A stretch of DNA of 60,000 nucleotides, taken from assembly GCA_914767715.1 (NCBI GenBank), contig OU612065.1:18354001-18414000 (forward strand). Reading direction: 5' to 3'. Below are positions 1-11,565 of the stretch, one piece after another (position 1 is the first letter of the stretch; each line of letters begins with the position of its first letter). The notes beneath the pieces are model-generated. The model did not search any database and had not been told where the DNA came from. It saw only the letters and a program-made list of their open reading frames with translations. The stretch is from Membranipora membranacea (lineage: Eukaryota > Bryozoa > Gymnolaemata > Cheilostomatida > Membraniporidae). The position numbers and the translations under genes were made by a program.

Positions 1-856
1 TTTCAAAGGATCAAAAATATCTCAGTAGGACAACTCTGAAAGAAGTGGGCTACCCCAGTGTGCCAGCATTATCTTCATTTTTCATCCCTGGAATGATTCA
101 CGACTTTGGATTAAACTTAAGACTAGGAAATATGTGTGTATCTTAGTGTAATAGTATACTAGTGTTACTCGCTTTAATTGCCTGAAAAACCTCATGTGCT
201 AAATGGTCTATAAAAGATTGGATTAATGTAATAGGGTATCCTCCTCCTATACGCCATTCGGATTTCTCATGATGAAGGTACACTTGCTGTCATCTTAAAG
301 CTGAATAAGCGCACTATATGAAAAGCTGACATGGTGACCAATGTTACTCAATAGCATTGAACTACAGACTTTTATAAATATCTCGGAAGTTAGGACCCAT
401 CGTCTACAAATTACAAGGTTAAGTCATAGTCTGTCCGATCAAATAATATGATAAAAATTGTATCATAATTATTCTTCATGATTGTGTCTTGAAGTTTATT
501 TACCTCTGTCATTCCGCAGTTGGTTAATTATCCCTCGTAATCAACAAGAAGCAGAAAAGCAATTACGACTGTAGCAGTGGCCACTCACTCGTGTCAGTTG
601 GAGAGTCAATGGGCCCAGACTCAGCTGCTTTGTGGAGACCTGCAAGCCACCCATCAAAGCTTTGCAATCTTTTAAAGAAAATTATGCAACATTAATTAAT
701 TTAGGTTTCTCAACTACAAAAAATCGACGCAGCTAATGGTCCCGTAGGACTGGCATCTCGATATTACTAAACAAAGCCTTACGTCAAATATTTCTCATGC
801 TGCCATTAGATGATAATATTCATCTGAAATGACGTGATAATATTTTTCTCTTACAG
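1..856. other. Upstream intron or flank, no exon recognised
   Basis: The C2-domain exon at 857 needs an upstream exon, because it begins with two bases of a split codon. I could not recognise a coding exon here. The stretch is AT-rich with short open frames only, so the earlier exons probably lie before the window. Confidence 0.4.
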
Positions 857-1218
857 GTGTTTATGTCAAAGTTGCTCTAATTGGACATGGGAAGATAATC
901 CAAAAGGAGAAAACAAAGCTCATCAGTCCAGCGGTCAGTGACGCGACATTTGATGAAACGTTTACATTCACTCTGTCTAGCAGTATGATTGAACAGTCAT
1001 GTGTAATAGTCTCAGTTTGTGGTCGTTTTTCCAGTGGAAGGCGGGGCCATCTAGGATACGTCTCTCTAGGTCCACCATTCTTTTCCACTGGTACTGGGCT
1101 TGAGCAATGGACTAGAATGCTGTCCGTTCCTTTCACGAAAATAGGAAAATGGCATGCTCTGTCGATATGGTCGAAAAAGGACTCATCACACAACCTTAAC
1201 GAGTGCAATATGTTTTGA
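857..1218 (+). CDS. Terminal exon of a synaptotagmin-like C2-domain protein (partial)
   Basis: A 3' splice site (tttctcttacag) precedes an open frame of about 120 residues ending in TGA at 1216-1218. The translation reads as the second half of a C2 beta-sandwich: it starts VYVKVAL, continues with KTKLISPAVSDATFDETFTF, and closes with EQWTRMLSVPFTKIGKWHAL. The closing part matches the C2B ending of synaptotagmins (W..ML..P...I..WH.L). Synaptotagmin-type C2 domains bind membranes or partner proteins in vesicle traffic. The loop where calcium-binding C2 domains carry clustered aspartates reads CGRFSSGRRG here, so calcium-independent binding is likely. The gene is 5'-incomplete. It could equally be a synaptotagmin-14/16 or another tandem-C2 relative. 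Confidence 0.75.
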
Positions 1219-1925
1219 CTAACGTAGTTTGCTTGAAGAGATCTTGTGTTGATGTAATAATTCTGATGCTTCGAATTCAATCAAATATTTTGACCTTGCA
1301 ACTTTTTGTTCTCAATGGACCGAGAATGTAACTCATACAACATTCACTGATCATAGCATGGAAATTCGATTCTACAGTAAATAGATTAACATCTACAGTT
1401 TATTTCTGTACGGTCAAAACACTTCCTAAGGCTTTTAGCGAATTGTCAAGAGATATACTCTATATATAAAAATAACGTCCTGAATTATTCAGATTATAAT
1501 GATGCATTTGTTCTTAGCGGCTGATCTTCACAATCATTTCAAGGTGTAATTCCATCCATTTCTATTTGCGGCTTATGATCTAGGATTTCATATTCAAGAA
1601 TAACTGCTTTTTTATTTATTACGCTTGTTTATAAAGCTAGACTAATGTTATTTTCTTTACAACAAAGATATATAGTATCATTATTTATCAATGTTGTGTT
1701 CTCATATTTTGCAATATGTGTAAAGGATGCTTGTGTGCTACCCAAGGGAAAGGACTGGCTGCTCAAGGCACCTGTTTTAAAAAGTATCACTGTATAAGAA
1801 TTTTTAGCATTCCCTTTCATTGATCAGATCACTACGTGAATCTAGTCAAGTATTTTTTTACATAAATATAATCAGTGTACTACACAAGATCTATTTCCGT
1901 CAGCATTGTTGCTGCTTTTGCAGGA
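1219..1925. other. Spacer, nothing recognised
   Basis: AT-rich sequence after the C2 exon. It should hold that gene's 3' UTR, but I saw no clear polyadenylation signal, gene or repeat. Confidence 0.4.
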
Positions 1926-1929
1926 AATA

Positions 1930-2541
1930 GACCCCCTAGCATTTAAAATTTCTTCAGCCTTGGATCGTTGCTTAGGTCCAAGCGTCTCATCAATTGACCA
2001 TATTCTAACTATAGCACCTAGTGTCCGCCGTTTTAATTTGCAGACCACCACCTTCTACCCATTTGGTATTCCCCTTTTCAGACCATGAAAGGACATTCAG
2101 AGCATTTAAATTTATTTATAAACATATCAATAATATTCATAAAATTATGTTTATGGTCCCAATACTCGTATAATAGTACCATCCTTCATCACTGTGGATA
2201 ACATCACCTGCATCCTGGTGCAGCACAGAGAGAGGTTTTCAGTGGAACTAGGTTTCAATGTCGTTACCCTCAACCATAATCCACCGGGCAAATTCCAGGT
2301 AATCAAAAACTCCCAACCCCAATTTCTATTTAATGAGGGTTTTGTTCAGCAGTTCCTGTTGTATTAGATGCTACTGTTACAAACAGAGAAGAGGTGTTGT
2401 TGGTGATAAATGAACATATAAATTTGTTGCCTAGTATATTGCCACTACTTGAATCTTTTTTTATTGAGAATCGTCCCCCTGCCTGTATACTGGTCATGGA
2501 GGGGCTTTGCTTGGAATCCTATAACCATCCAACCATTAGTA
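1930..2541 (+). pseudogene. Broken protein-like stretch, unidentified
   Basis: Four consecutive blocks are open on the plus strand but in changing frames: about 1921-2087, 2086-2168, 2173-2366 and 2351-2541. Each block has protein-like composition, for example RRFNLQTTTFYPFGIPLFRP, RERFSVELGFNVVTLNHNPP and SILPLLESFLLRIVPLPVYW. Stops and frame changes separate them. One boundary resembles a splice acceptor (ttttgttcag before 2350) and one a donor (CAG/GTAATC at 2299). The phases do not join, so I favour a decayed gene or transposon protein over an intact multi-exon gene. I recognise no family. Chance open frames remain possible. Confidence 0.35.
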
Positions 2542-2599
2542 TAAATTCAAAATATTGTATGTGCTGAATTTATCAATACATCAATGGTGACCACTTTGT

Positions 2600-3526
2600 C
2601 CTGGAAAAATATTGGTTGGGAAGTGTTGATATGAAAATAATTTTAAAGAAGTGCTCTACTTGCCATTAGGGCCAGGCGGCATTCAATTTTGGAAACTTAA
2701 TAGGATAGGATAGCGATATAGGAGACTAAAATGTATGAGTCTTAGTGTGGCTAGGGCAACAATGTAGTCACTTGAAGAGAAATTTTAGTTATGGAATTAT
2801 TTGGATTGGAAATAAAAATAACTATGAAATTGCATATTGATCGTTGTTGGGGAAATGGCAAATGAACTCATGGTAAGGCTCTGTCTAGCTGGATTGGCTG
2901 ACATTGAACAAGGGGTTGATCCGCAGACATCTTTAGCGGTCACTAGCCACCATAAAAGCACTGGGTATCAGAGGGATGCAAGTTTTTAAAACTTAGACGT
3001 AAAAACAAACTACATTGTTTTGAGGAGCATCTTTATTTTTTATTTTTAACATCTCTTATTTCCAGAGCTCAAGGTCGGATTAAAATATAAATGGTAAATA
3101 TATAAATTTAACACTCAGTTGAAATTCTTCTCCCCTGACTTTGTAAATAGAACCTGGGTGATGTGCGCATATCGTACAATGAGAAGACAATAATTGATAA
3201 CAACTCAAATGGGTTGCAATTTTTACATAACTTGTCATGTTGTCATGTTACTATGACTTTTTTGCATCGTGTTGAAGTTACCTTTCCAACATCAAGGGGA
3301 GGATAACCCAAAATATTTTGGCAGCCTTGTAATGACAAACAAACATGATTTAGAGCATGGCTCAAAAGTTAACATGCTATACTATACTATGCTGATGCAT
3401 CTTAACTGTGTAATGAGGTTGATGACCTATACTTCAAGACTAATTGAATTCATGCAGAATCCAGATAAACCCTAGCTAATGTGTTCCCTCTGAATGGCTG
3501 ACATATTGGATACAAACTCCAGTCCA
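2600..3526. other. Spacer, nothing recognised
   Basis: AT-rich DNA with only short frames. I found no conserved protein block, RNA gene or clear repeat. Confidence 0.35.
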
Positions 3527-4100
3527 TATAGGATCAGCAGAGACATCATAACAAAGGATGTGGTGTAATGAATGAATGAATAAACTAAAAATTATTCACT
3601 GGCAGCACAGCACATTCATCTAGCACGTGCATATGCTCAGGAAATCTGTGACTTAAATCCCTGGTGTGATGATTCAAAAGTTACTCACTATGAGAATGAG
3701 TAATTGTCAACTTTTTTTAAAACTAGAATACTCGATCATACATTGATCGATTTTCTGATACCGCTTCCCACAAAATGCAACAACATTCGTTTTGATGTCT
3801 GTAGTCGGAGCTCAATCCAGTATATAGCTCAAACCAAGACAGCTTCTCTGGTCTCTAGTCCAAACAAACCAGATCTCAAAAAAGAAATAACCAGTGTTAA
3901 CTTAAAATGACTGAATATATGCATAGTCACTTTCATATAACATATAACCCGAATTCCCCCCACACCAGAAATTACAAAAGCAATTGTTACTTTATCATCC
4001 CTCAGTACAGCCATGGCAGTTCATTAATTACGATCGTGTTATGTGGATAAATCATCCTCAAAGAGAATATTTTCTATCGGTAATTTTTTATAGCAGCTAT

Positions 4101-4223
4101 AAATCAAGACTAATGTATCCACGCAAAAGTGCTTTTAGATGTAGATCTGAGCTACTTTAATAGAAATATTAAATCAAGACTAATGTATCCACGCAAAAGT
4201 GCTTTTAGATGTAGATCTGAGCT
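4101..4223. repeat. 70-base direct tandem duplication
   Basis: Positions 4101-4153 and 4171-4223 are identical over 53 bases, in a period of 70. The perfect identity points to a recent event. Confidence 0.9.
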
Positions 4224-4317
4224 TAATATTAATTTTCTCATGGCATAATCATATCAAATCAATATAATGCCAATTTCATTACAACCATAAGAACGAGGTG
4301 TCGTAGCTGATAAAGGA

Positions 4318-4400
4318 GGATGCTCAGTGGTTTAGAACAACCTCATTCAGCAATCTAATGTTGAAGGCCCTAGGTTTGAATCTCACTGATAAATGCGGCC
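4318..4400 (+). mobile_element. tRNA-derived SINE head
   Basis: A pol III A-box-like run (tgctcagtgg, 4321) and a B box (aggtttgaatc, 4372-4382) lie about 50 bases apart, as in a tRNA-derived promoter. There is no cloverleaf. The paralogous position in unit 2 (about 5848) lacks this block, which supports insertion. Confidence 0.5.
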
Positions 4401-4735
4401 TGCTGTTCTCATGGCAATCTTATGCTATGTTTTGATTGCCAAAATGCAATCTTTGTTATGGTGGTCTCAATGTTAGGTATACATATATCCTAGTCATTGT
4501 CTGAGTAGTGAGCGATGAGCTGAAAGAAGTCAAGCATCAGTCGTGTTGAAGCTACCATGTCTTGGCAGCAAAAAACGTGATAGTCATGTTTGAATTAAAA
4601 ATATATACACAAAAAATCCCATTGCCTACTTCACAGATTATCCCTCCATCCTGCCTGTCTTCGAAGTTGTTTCCCCTCCACTAATGAGCCGATGGAAAAA
4701 AAACAACTGGAATACAGGCAAAATTGATCGAACTT

Positions 4736-4998
4736 GATATATGACACCTTCTTGTTGTTTGTGAAGAAACAGAAGATTGGGCTGCCCCTAAAGAGGGACG
4801 CAAGGTGCCCTAAATCCTCATACTGAGAATGTGATACATCCTAGAAAACTAGAATGCATCCTAGAGGTGAGGCCATGGTGGACCTCCTAATCGTGGGTGT
4901 GCAGCGAGCTGCCAAAACTGAACTGGCACTAATCAGCCATTGGAAGTGACACTTTGATCTTAGCCAATAGGCCGAGAAGCGATATATGACACCTTCTT
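4736..4998 (-). mobile_element. SINE with a U2 snRNA 5' head, copy 1, with target-site duplications
   Basis: On the minus strand the element starts at 4983 with ATCGCTTCTCGGCC and continues with TTGGCTAAGATCAA. This is the first 30 or so bases of U2 snRNA (stem-loop I region). The sequence then leaves U2: the branch-point-pairing GUAGUA is missing, as are the Sm site and the later stems. The body, about 200 bases, is shared with the copy at 48808-49070. An 18-base target-site duplication (gatatatgacaccttctt) flanks it at 4736-4753 and 4981-4998. The paralogous unit has an uninterrupted empty site near 6225-6240. These are signs of LINE-mediated retroposition rather than of a working snRNA gene. 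Confidence 0.85.
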
Positions 4999-5336
4999 AT
5001 ACTGTATTTCTTTCGTTACCAGCAATCAGCTTTGTATTCAGCATATGTGTGAGACATTGACAACATTCAAAGCTAGCGTGGGTTTGCGCTATTAGGATCA
5101 AGTTTAAAGCAGTATACTTACCTTTGTAGTTGCTCCCTTTACTGACAAGCTCCTTTTCAGCAGAGGGGAGCGACTCAATAGATTGTACTAGGTAGCCCCA
5201 TTGCTGAGCCATGTGGTAACAAGGTTACAATTGCACATCATACATAAGATGCCATCTGCTATTGATCGCTGAGGATCTGTTCGAAAATATTTATATCCCC
5301 CTTAAAGAAATACTACCTAGGAATCAACCTCTGAAA

Positions 5337-6895
5337 AGGATCAGCAGAGAATTCATAACAAAGAAAGGAAGTGGTGTAATGAATCTATGAATTTCTATGC
5401 TCAAAATTATTCACTGGCAGCCTTACCTGGCTGCCAGTGAATAATAGCAAGCCCGATAACCGATTGTGCCATCTCGCCATCTCATCATCCCAAATAAAGA
5501 ATGGGTTGATAGCGCTTTATGCTTTTATTAAAAATAGCTAGTGTTAACGTGTAGAACTCATCACATGCCTAGTCACTTCCGTAGAACTCCTTATCACTGG
5601 TGAAGCAGTCTGGCACACCTAAAACTACAGAGAGTAAATTCAAAAACTATAGTACCAAAGATTATAAATACGGTGCAAACTTGGTTCATCAAACCATCAA
5701 TCAAACATGTTACAGCTTCCTCGTCATTTTCTATCAGCTCTTTCGGAACGATGCTCTCAATCAAAATAAATATGATCATGCAAGCATTTCTGTGGTGAAG
5801 TAGCCTGTTTTTATGATCATAATCTTAGGAAAGAAACATAAAGGAGCTTTATTGCTCTTATCATGCCAATATTATGCTCATGATTGTTTGCCAAACTGTG
5901 ATGTTTGTTATGGTGGTTTTAATATTGGGTATATATTACTTTCTTGTCATGGTCTGGTTTGTAAACAACAAACTGAAAGAAGTCCAGCATCTGTTGTGTG
6001 TGTAGCTTCCATATGTTGACGGCGCAAAAATGCGATCGTCTTGTTCGAATTAAAAATTAATACACAAAAAACCCCATCGCTAACTACGCCGATTACCAAT
6101 CCAGGGACTTTGGGACACCAACTACTTGATCACACCTCTACACCAAGTTTGATCTGGATTGCCTCCACTGATAAGCCGATGGAAGAAGAGCAACTGGAAC
6201 CCAGGCAAATTTGATCAAATCTATGACAGCTCTGTTTACTGTATATCTTTCACCACCAGCGATAAGCTTTGTAATCAGCATAGTGTTCAATGTCCCTTTG
6301 TTAGCCATTGACAACATTCAAAGCTAGTATTTCTATGTCTGCGCTATGAGGATCACGTTTAAAACAGTATACCTGTATTTGGAATTAACCAGCGAAGGCC
6401 ATATTGTATTCCTGAGTTGAAATCTTTGCTATTCCGTTCAGTGTTTGAAAACTGTGTAACAATTGCTGCTGCTCCCACCTGATCAGACTAGACTAGACTA
6501 CACTAGGCACAATAAATATCTCTAGATTTGTATCATGCATTCAGGTTCGGCCTGAAGAGCTTTCAAAATTTGTATAACTACTGCAGTACCAGCTGCCTCA
6601 TCATTAAATGATTCGGCCTCTGGGTATCTGGGTAGTCATTTAGCAGAGACAGTTCCTCCTGTCTCCGGCTAAAAAATGATAAAAGCAAAGGTGGTGACAA
6701 CTCTGGGCCATTATTCTATATGATAGTAACACCGCTGTAAGATGCACCAGTGCATGAATACCGACTGTGCTAGCCTTGTTAACTGGCAAAAAAATTGGCC
6801 GTGACACAAGGCTATCACATGCATAACATGTAATCTGTTATTGTCCGAGGAGGATCTGTTTGAAAATTGGTATACCCTTTGATGAAAAATTATCT
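5337..6895 (+). repeat. Unit 2 of the tandem duplication
   Basis: Diverged second copy of 3527-5315. It keeps the SINE-free arrangement at 6216-6252 and carries the hairpin at 5406-5445, which unit 1 lacks. I saw no gene in it. Confidence 0.65.
5406..5445. repeat. Perfect 17-bp hairpin, 6-base loop
   Basis: The arm attattcactggcagcc (5406-5422) and its exact reverse complement (5429-5445) flank the loop ttacct. In unit 1 the matching place (about 3594) has only the left arm. Confidence 0.95.
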
Positions 6896-9485
6896 AGCTA
6901 GTGCAACATACAATATCCAATATAATATCATTGCAATAATGCCATAAAGCATATTCAATTCAGGCAACAGCCATTATTTAATTTCTTGGGTCTCATTACA
7001 GCTTTAAGAGGAAGGTAGTGCAGTTGGAGTAAGAGATAGCTCAGTTGGGAGCCTGGGATTCAGATCCAACTGCAGTAAACTAGCTCCTAGGTTATGTTGG
7101 GCGTACCACCTACACTCCAGCCTCTATCATGATTGTTAACTCAGAGCAAAGTGGCGCCAAAATTGCAGCCTCCCCCTTATTCCAAATATTTTGCCTCCCA
7201 TCCTTTGCGTGTGGCATGTTAATGGCACGACTTGTCTTTACGGTGGTTTTACTATCATTTGTTGATAATATCATCCAATTCAATCCTTCCGTAATGGTTC
7301 AAAAAAGCTTATTTAATGTACAATGTACTAGGAGATTATCACCGCAATGAGGGACGGTGTGGTTACCATTGATGTGTCTAGATACATTATTTTAATAAGG
7401 TCATGCGTTCAGACTTGGCAAAACAAAACTAAATTTTGCCAAAACAGATTAGAATTGGCACTACTGTCTCTACCTTAATGGCCTGTCTAAGAAGAACAAA
7501 TTAGAATAGAAATAGGCTTCAATAAGCTACAAATATATGGATATAGTAACAAGTAGTAGTCTGAGCCCCCCCCCCCCAACTTTTGCCGATGGCCCGATGG
7601 CCCCCCTGCGAGGGAAACAAGTAGTGGCCCTCAACATTTCCTGCTCAGAAACAGAAATTAAATGACTTAACACTCTTGGTATGCATCGCAGTATTCTATG
7701 CTCATAGCTGTACTACTACTGCTCTATAATACCACTAAAGTATGAAAACAGGCAACTGTGGCTATTATGAAGCTAATCGGAGCATGTTACCACAATCCCA
7801 TAATGCAACTTGATCCTGGAGATTTCAGGAACTTCAGGTTAATCTCGATTGTCATAATTGACCTAATCTCATTAAGAATATAAGAAAATTTGGTAATCTA
7901 TCTACACCACCCCTCCGGTGCTGATTTCTGGCCTCCACCTACTCTACCCATTTCTCTAATTAGCACACTAATTGATCACAGACCACGCCTAGGCATTTGG
8001 CTGGTAATGAGATGATATTATCTTGATAAAGCATGGTACAGCCAATGACAGTATTTATAATCTTTGGTACAGCTAATTAATCTATCATGCTAAAAAATTC
8101 CAATGCTCTTCTCACTAAATTTCGTCGTACTGTTGTGAATATAAAAAGAAAGACAGCTTTTAGGATAACTTCTGGATCTTTCCATCAACAATGAGAAAAC
8201 TTTGATGAAAAGAAACAGGTACCATGACCACAATAAATTGACAATGTTTACCCATAGTTTGTTTTGCCTGTGGTTACTGTCATGGTGTGTTGTGTCTCTT
8301 ATCCTAGCTAGTTTCTGGTCAGTTAGTGTTGTTCACCAAGTTCATGTAGGTAGTAATTGCTTAATCCATTAATTATTTCATTGGATATGTATGTAACCTT
8401 TTCAAATGGGGATAATGGTGATGCGCCAACTCAGAACCGAATAAGTCGGCCAAGCATTTTTTATTATTATTGGAGCTTGCAAAAAATGGAACATTCCACA
8501 GCCATGTCACTAGAAGCCATAAAGATAATTATTTCTTTGGTCGTAAAGTCTTCTTAACGTTTCATGCCAATGATCTACAGTATTTCAAGCTCCATTGACC
8601 TATTAATATTTGGATAGATGGAGGTAGTGTTTGTGAGAAGTTCAAAGACTTTCAGCAGTCCATAGGTTAGTTTCACACCAGTAGACTTTGAAATCATTGA
8701 CAACATCAAACACATTTATTAAAACCATTAGTCGATTCTAGCTAATGTGCTATTTGTCCCATTGGTGCTTGTAGAGATCGGGTAGCATTACCTCTAACCT
8801 TAGTAAATACATTCCACAAATTTACGGAAACACCAAAAAATATTCTTTTTGGGAATTCATATATAACAGAATGCACATTTCTTAGGCTGTTCCAGAAACG
8901 TCTCAATACTACTACTACTGCTTCAACGGTAGCCTAGTCTCCAAACTCAGTCTTGTCTAACAATCTGAGTACCGACAGTTACTATAAGATTTCAAGTGGC
9001 TATCTGACTGAGCCCTTAATTTTTCCTGTTTTAACAAATATCAGTGGTTTTAGCTTTTATGCCAAGCGTCTTTTATTGACCCATCGAATTTTAGTATAAA
9101 CAATTTAACCAAACTAAAAGCACTTGAAGATGGTTAAAAAAACCTTTGCTCTTACCAGCGCCTCAGGAAGAGTGGGAGGCTAATGATTCAATATATATCT
9201 TTTGAAATACCATTAATGTAATTACTTTACCGAAGCGCCTAGGTAAAAAACACCATTGGACATGACTTAAAAGTGAGTTATGTGCTCTCATGTGAGATTA
9301 CCTAATGTATATTATTACCAGGACCTGTCAGTCACTGATATCATACTTAGCCTGAGGACTGAAGTATTGTGACAAACCTTGATCCCTCGTACCAAAAAAC
9401 AAGAACTATGGAGCGTTGAAAGACTTCATGCACATGTTGAAATTTCAATGATTGCTGTGTCAGCTAAAGATCTCACCTTGTGACC
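6896..9485. other. Spacer with a tRNA-like relic and a poly-C run
   Basis: No gene found. It includes a 12-base C homopolymer (7566-7577) and scattered short frames of no recognised family. Confidence 0.4.
7030..7072 (+). mobile_element. Degenerate tRNA-like SINE promoter
   Basis: An A-box-like gatagctcagttggg (7035) and a B-box-like gattcagatcc (7057-7067) lie unusually close together, so the tRNA fold is lost. It is probably a shortened SINE head. Confidence 0.35.
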
Positions 9486-9959
9486 ATGTTTGGTACATTA
9501 CCAATTGGGTCAACCTTAATCTTCTGTATCTGCTCTAAAATAATATTATTGCTTGGTATTTTTGGCACTACCTATTCGGTCAAAGGAGCAATGCCTCCAT
9601 CAAAAGGGCACAATTATGCGTATCTAATATTTTCACATGAGTGTGTAAGCATATCGCAAATTGCTTTTGTAGAACCACATAAATTACGAAAATGCTTCCA
9701 AAATACATCGAAAAACCAAGCAATAAATTTTTCGGAATACAAAGTTGGCACTTTTGCAATTCGACTGATGAGATCTTGTTCTAAACTTCAAAAGTGTTTT
9801 ACATTGGAAACTTGGCAAGATGTACAGGACCTTTTTACACGAGACAGAAAAACACACTCGGTGAAACACAAGATTCCCAGCCCAAAACTTTACACTCTTT
9901 TAGAAGAAAAACAGAGATATCGGGCCTCAAATTCTAATTCTCCATGGCTAGAGACCTGA
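9486..9959 (+). CDS. Possible single-exon hypothetical protein, 157 aa
   Basis: An open frame of 157 residues runs from ATG at 9486 to TGA. It is the longest uninterrupted frame in the gene-poor left part of the window. The N-terminus is hydrophobic (LIFCICSKIILLLGIFGTTY), compatible with a signal peptide or membrane anchor. The rest is polar and basic with scattered cysteines (FSHECVSISQ, KLQKCFTLETW) and ends in a Lys/Arg-rich stretch. I recognise no family and no repeat around it. A single exon is unlike the other genes here. It may be chance, an exon of a gene I cannot assemble, or a transposon remnant. Confidence 0.2.
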   Translation: MFGTLPIGSTLIFCICSKIILLLGIFGTTYSVKGAMPPSKGHNYAYLIFSHECVSISQIAFVEPHKLRKCFQNTSKNQAINFSEYKVGTFAIRLMRSCSKLQKCFTLETWQDVQDLFTRDRKTHSVKHKIPSPKLYTLLEEKQRYRASNSNSPWLET

Positions 9960-10303
9960 GAACAATGAAATCCTCAGAACAGGATGTATGATACAATTCA
10001 AGAAGCTAAAGGTGTTTGAACTTTTCAACTTCACCTATGTCTACATTAAGAATACACATCCTTTTCACATCTCACTCGCGTGTAGAGACCTGTTCACACC
10101 AGAAATGAACACACAACCCAAACATAGATATACACCAGTGAACCCTAGGGAGACTTGCTAATTCTGAACCTTAACTACATGCACTTTGGAAGTCTGTAAG
10201 AACCCTAAGCTTCTAGCCTTCTGTGACCACTCCTTAGCAATTGAGATAGGTAAATATGTCAATGGTACACTACACAGGGATATTATATATAACTGTAAAA
10301 ATG

Positions 10304-10337
10304 ATTAACAATATAGATATAAATCTATATTGTTAAT
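10304..10337. repeat. Perfect 15-bp hairpin, 4-base loop
   Basis: The arm attaacaatatagat (10304-10318) and its exact reverse complement (10323-10337) enclose ataa. Confidence 0.9.
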
Positions 10338-10471
10338 ACATAATATGGTTATGATATATTAGATGGGTGAATGCGGTCACTGTTATTTGTATTACTGGTA
10401 TTAAATGATCATGAGAACCACCATGTTTTGAAAAATCGTGAAGTGTTCAGGGAAATGTTGCTCATAAATTG

Positions 10472-10668
10472 TCAGTAACTGCCTTAAAGGTTGCTTTGTT
10501 GGAACGTTATGTGCATTTATTTGACAAATGAAGCTGAAAGGTTGAATTGTTAGGATTTAATGTACCGAAATATTATCAGATAAATAACACGGAGAGATAG
10601 CAAAGACAACAGATATCTAGGGTCTCTAGTTATAGGACTACACGTGAGGTTGGAAGATGTGGTGGCTC
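10472..10668 (+). repeat. Dispersed repeat, copy A
   Basis: It matches 11566-11766 in the same orientation. Shared blocks include acaaatgaagctgaaa, gacttaatgt/gatttaatgt and ggactacacgtgagg/gaactacgcgtgagg. The copies are diverged, with small indels. Confidence 0.6.
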
Positions 10669-11565
10669 TCCATTAACATTAATATGTTTACACCTTGTGA
10701 TACTGGTCTGCTTGCCAACTTACTCAAAAATATTCAATTTCCTGATGGAGGTTTCAGATTTTACCTTTGCATCTCCTATTGCACAATGTATGTGATTTAA
10801 TCAGATGTTGAGTTGGACAAAATGTGCTCTAAGATACAAACATGTTTTTTGAATTATATGTTTTCAGGTCATGTCAGAGAACGGCAGCAATTGTGGTTAA
10901 TGTTATCATGTTCAAAAAGCCTGATATCTGGACTTTCCAGATTTTGGACCGAAATATAGTCTACACTGTAACTTCCTAGGTGATAAATTTTGGAAAAAGA
11001 TTTTTTTTCTTGTAGTCTATCTATAAAAGTCATATCCAAGTTCTTTTTACCTGACCTTATTGGTCTTTGACATCACAGCGATCAGTATGCATATGCACAT
11101 TCCAGAAACCCTCAAAACCAATCAAATCACATTGGATGACACGCCCCACCCCCACCCATATTTAGGGCAATAACCTTACCAGGATTTTTATCGCTACATC
11201 ACATTCGGCCATATACACCTACCTGAACCTTCTTTACATTTTCACATCAACTGGTCAAGAGGTAAAATAAAAGTCTCGTGAGGTCAACGGGTGATGGGGA
11301 GGAGACGATCAAGGTGTCACCGTGTAATCTGTCTGTCTAGGCTAGACACACCCATTGTATTAATATCTCTGGGCTGTTAAAAAGGTTTTAATGTCAACAA
11401 TAATTTACAGCATTCTTGTGTAATTTCCTGGGTTTTTTATAAAAGCTAGGGTTGCCCGGGTACTTTGTTCAAAGGCGGAACGGTTTTGTGATATCCAGAC
11501 TCAGTGAAGATCCCATACTATTACGATTTCCAAGGAGTTTCATAGCCAATCTTACCATGTGAAAT

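Larger units (their letters stand above)
3527..5315 (+). repeat. Unit 1 of an old tandem duplication
   Basis: This unit and 5337-6895 share ordered, diverged blocks in the same orientation. Matches include 3527 with 5337 (aggatcagcagaga-cataac), 3594 with 5406 (attattcactggcagc), about 3890 with about 5545, 4400-4730 with 5860-6225, 4999-5135 with 6235-6375, and about 5255 with about 6840. The offset shrinks from about 1,810 to 1,235 and then lengthens again. Unit 1 gained a 70-base duplication, a tRNA-headed SINE piece and a U2-headed SINE; unit 2 gained 6380-6820. Confidence 0.7.

Noticed and set aside
861-1280. A 139-residue minus-strand frame
   Set aside because: It is the antisense shadow of the C2 exon, whose plus-strand translation fits a known domain.
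4754-4983. A functional U2 snRNA gene
   Set aside because: Only the first 30 or so bases match. The branch-point-pairing region, Sm site and 3' stems are absent, and target-site duplications flank the element.
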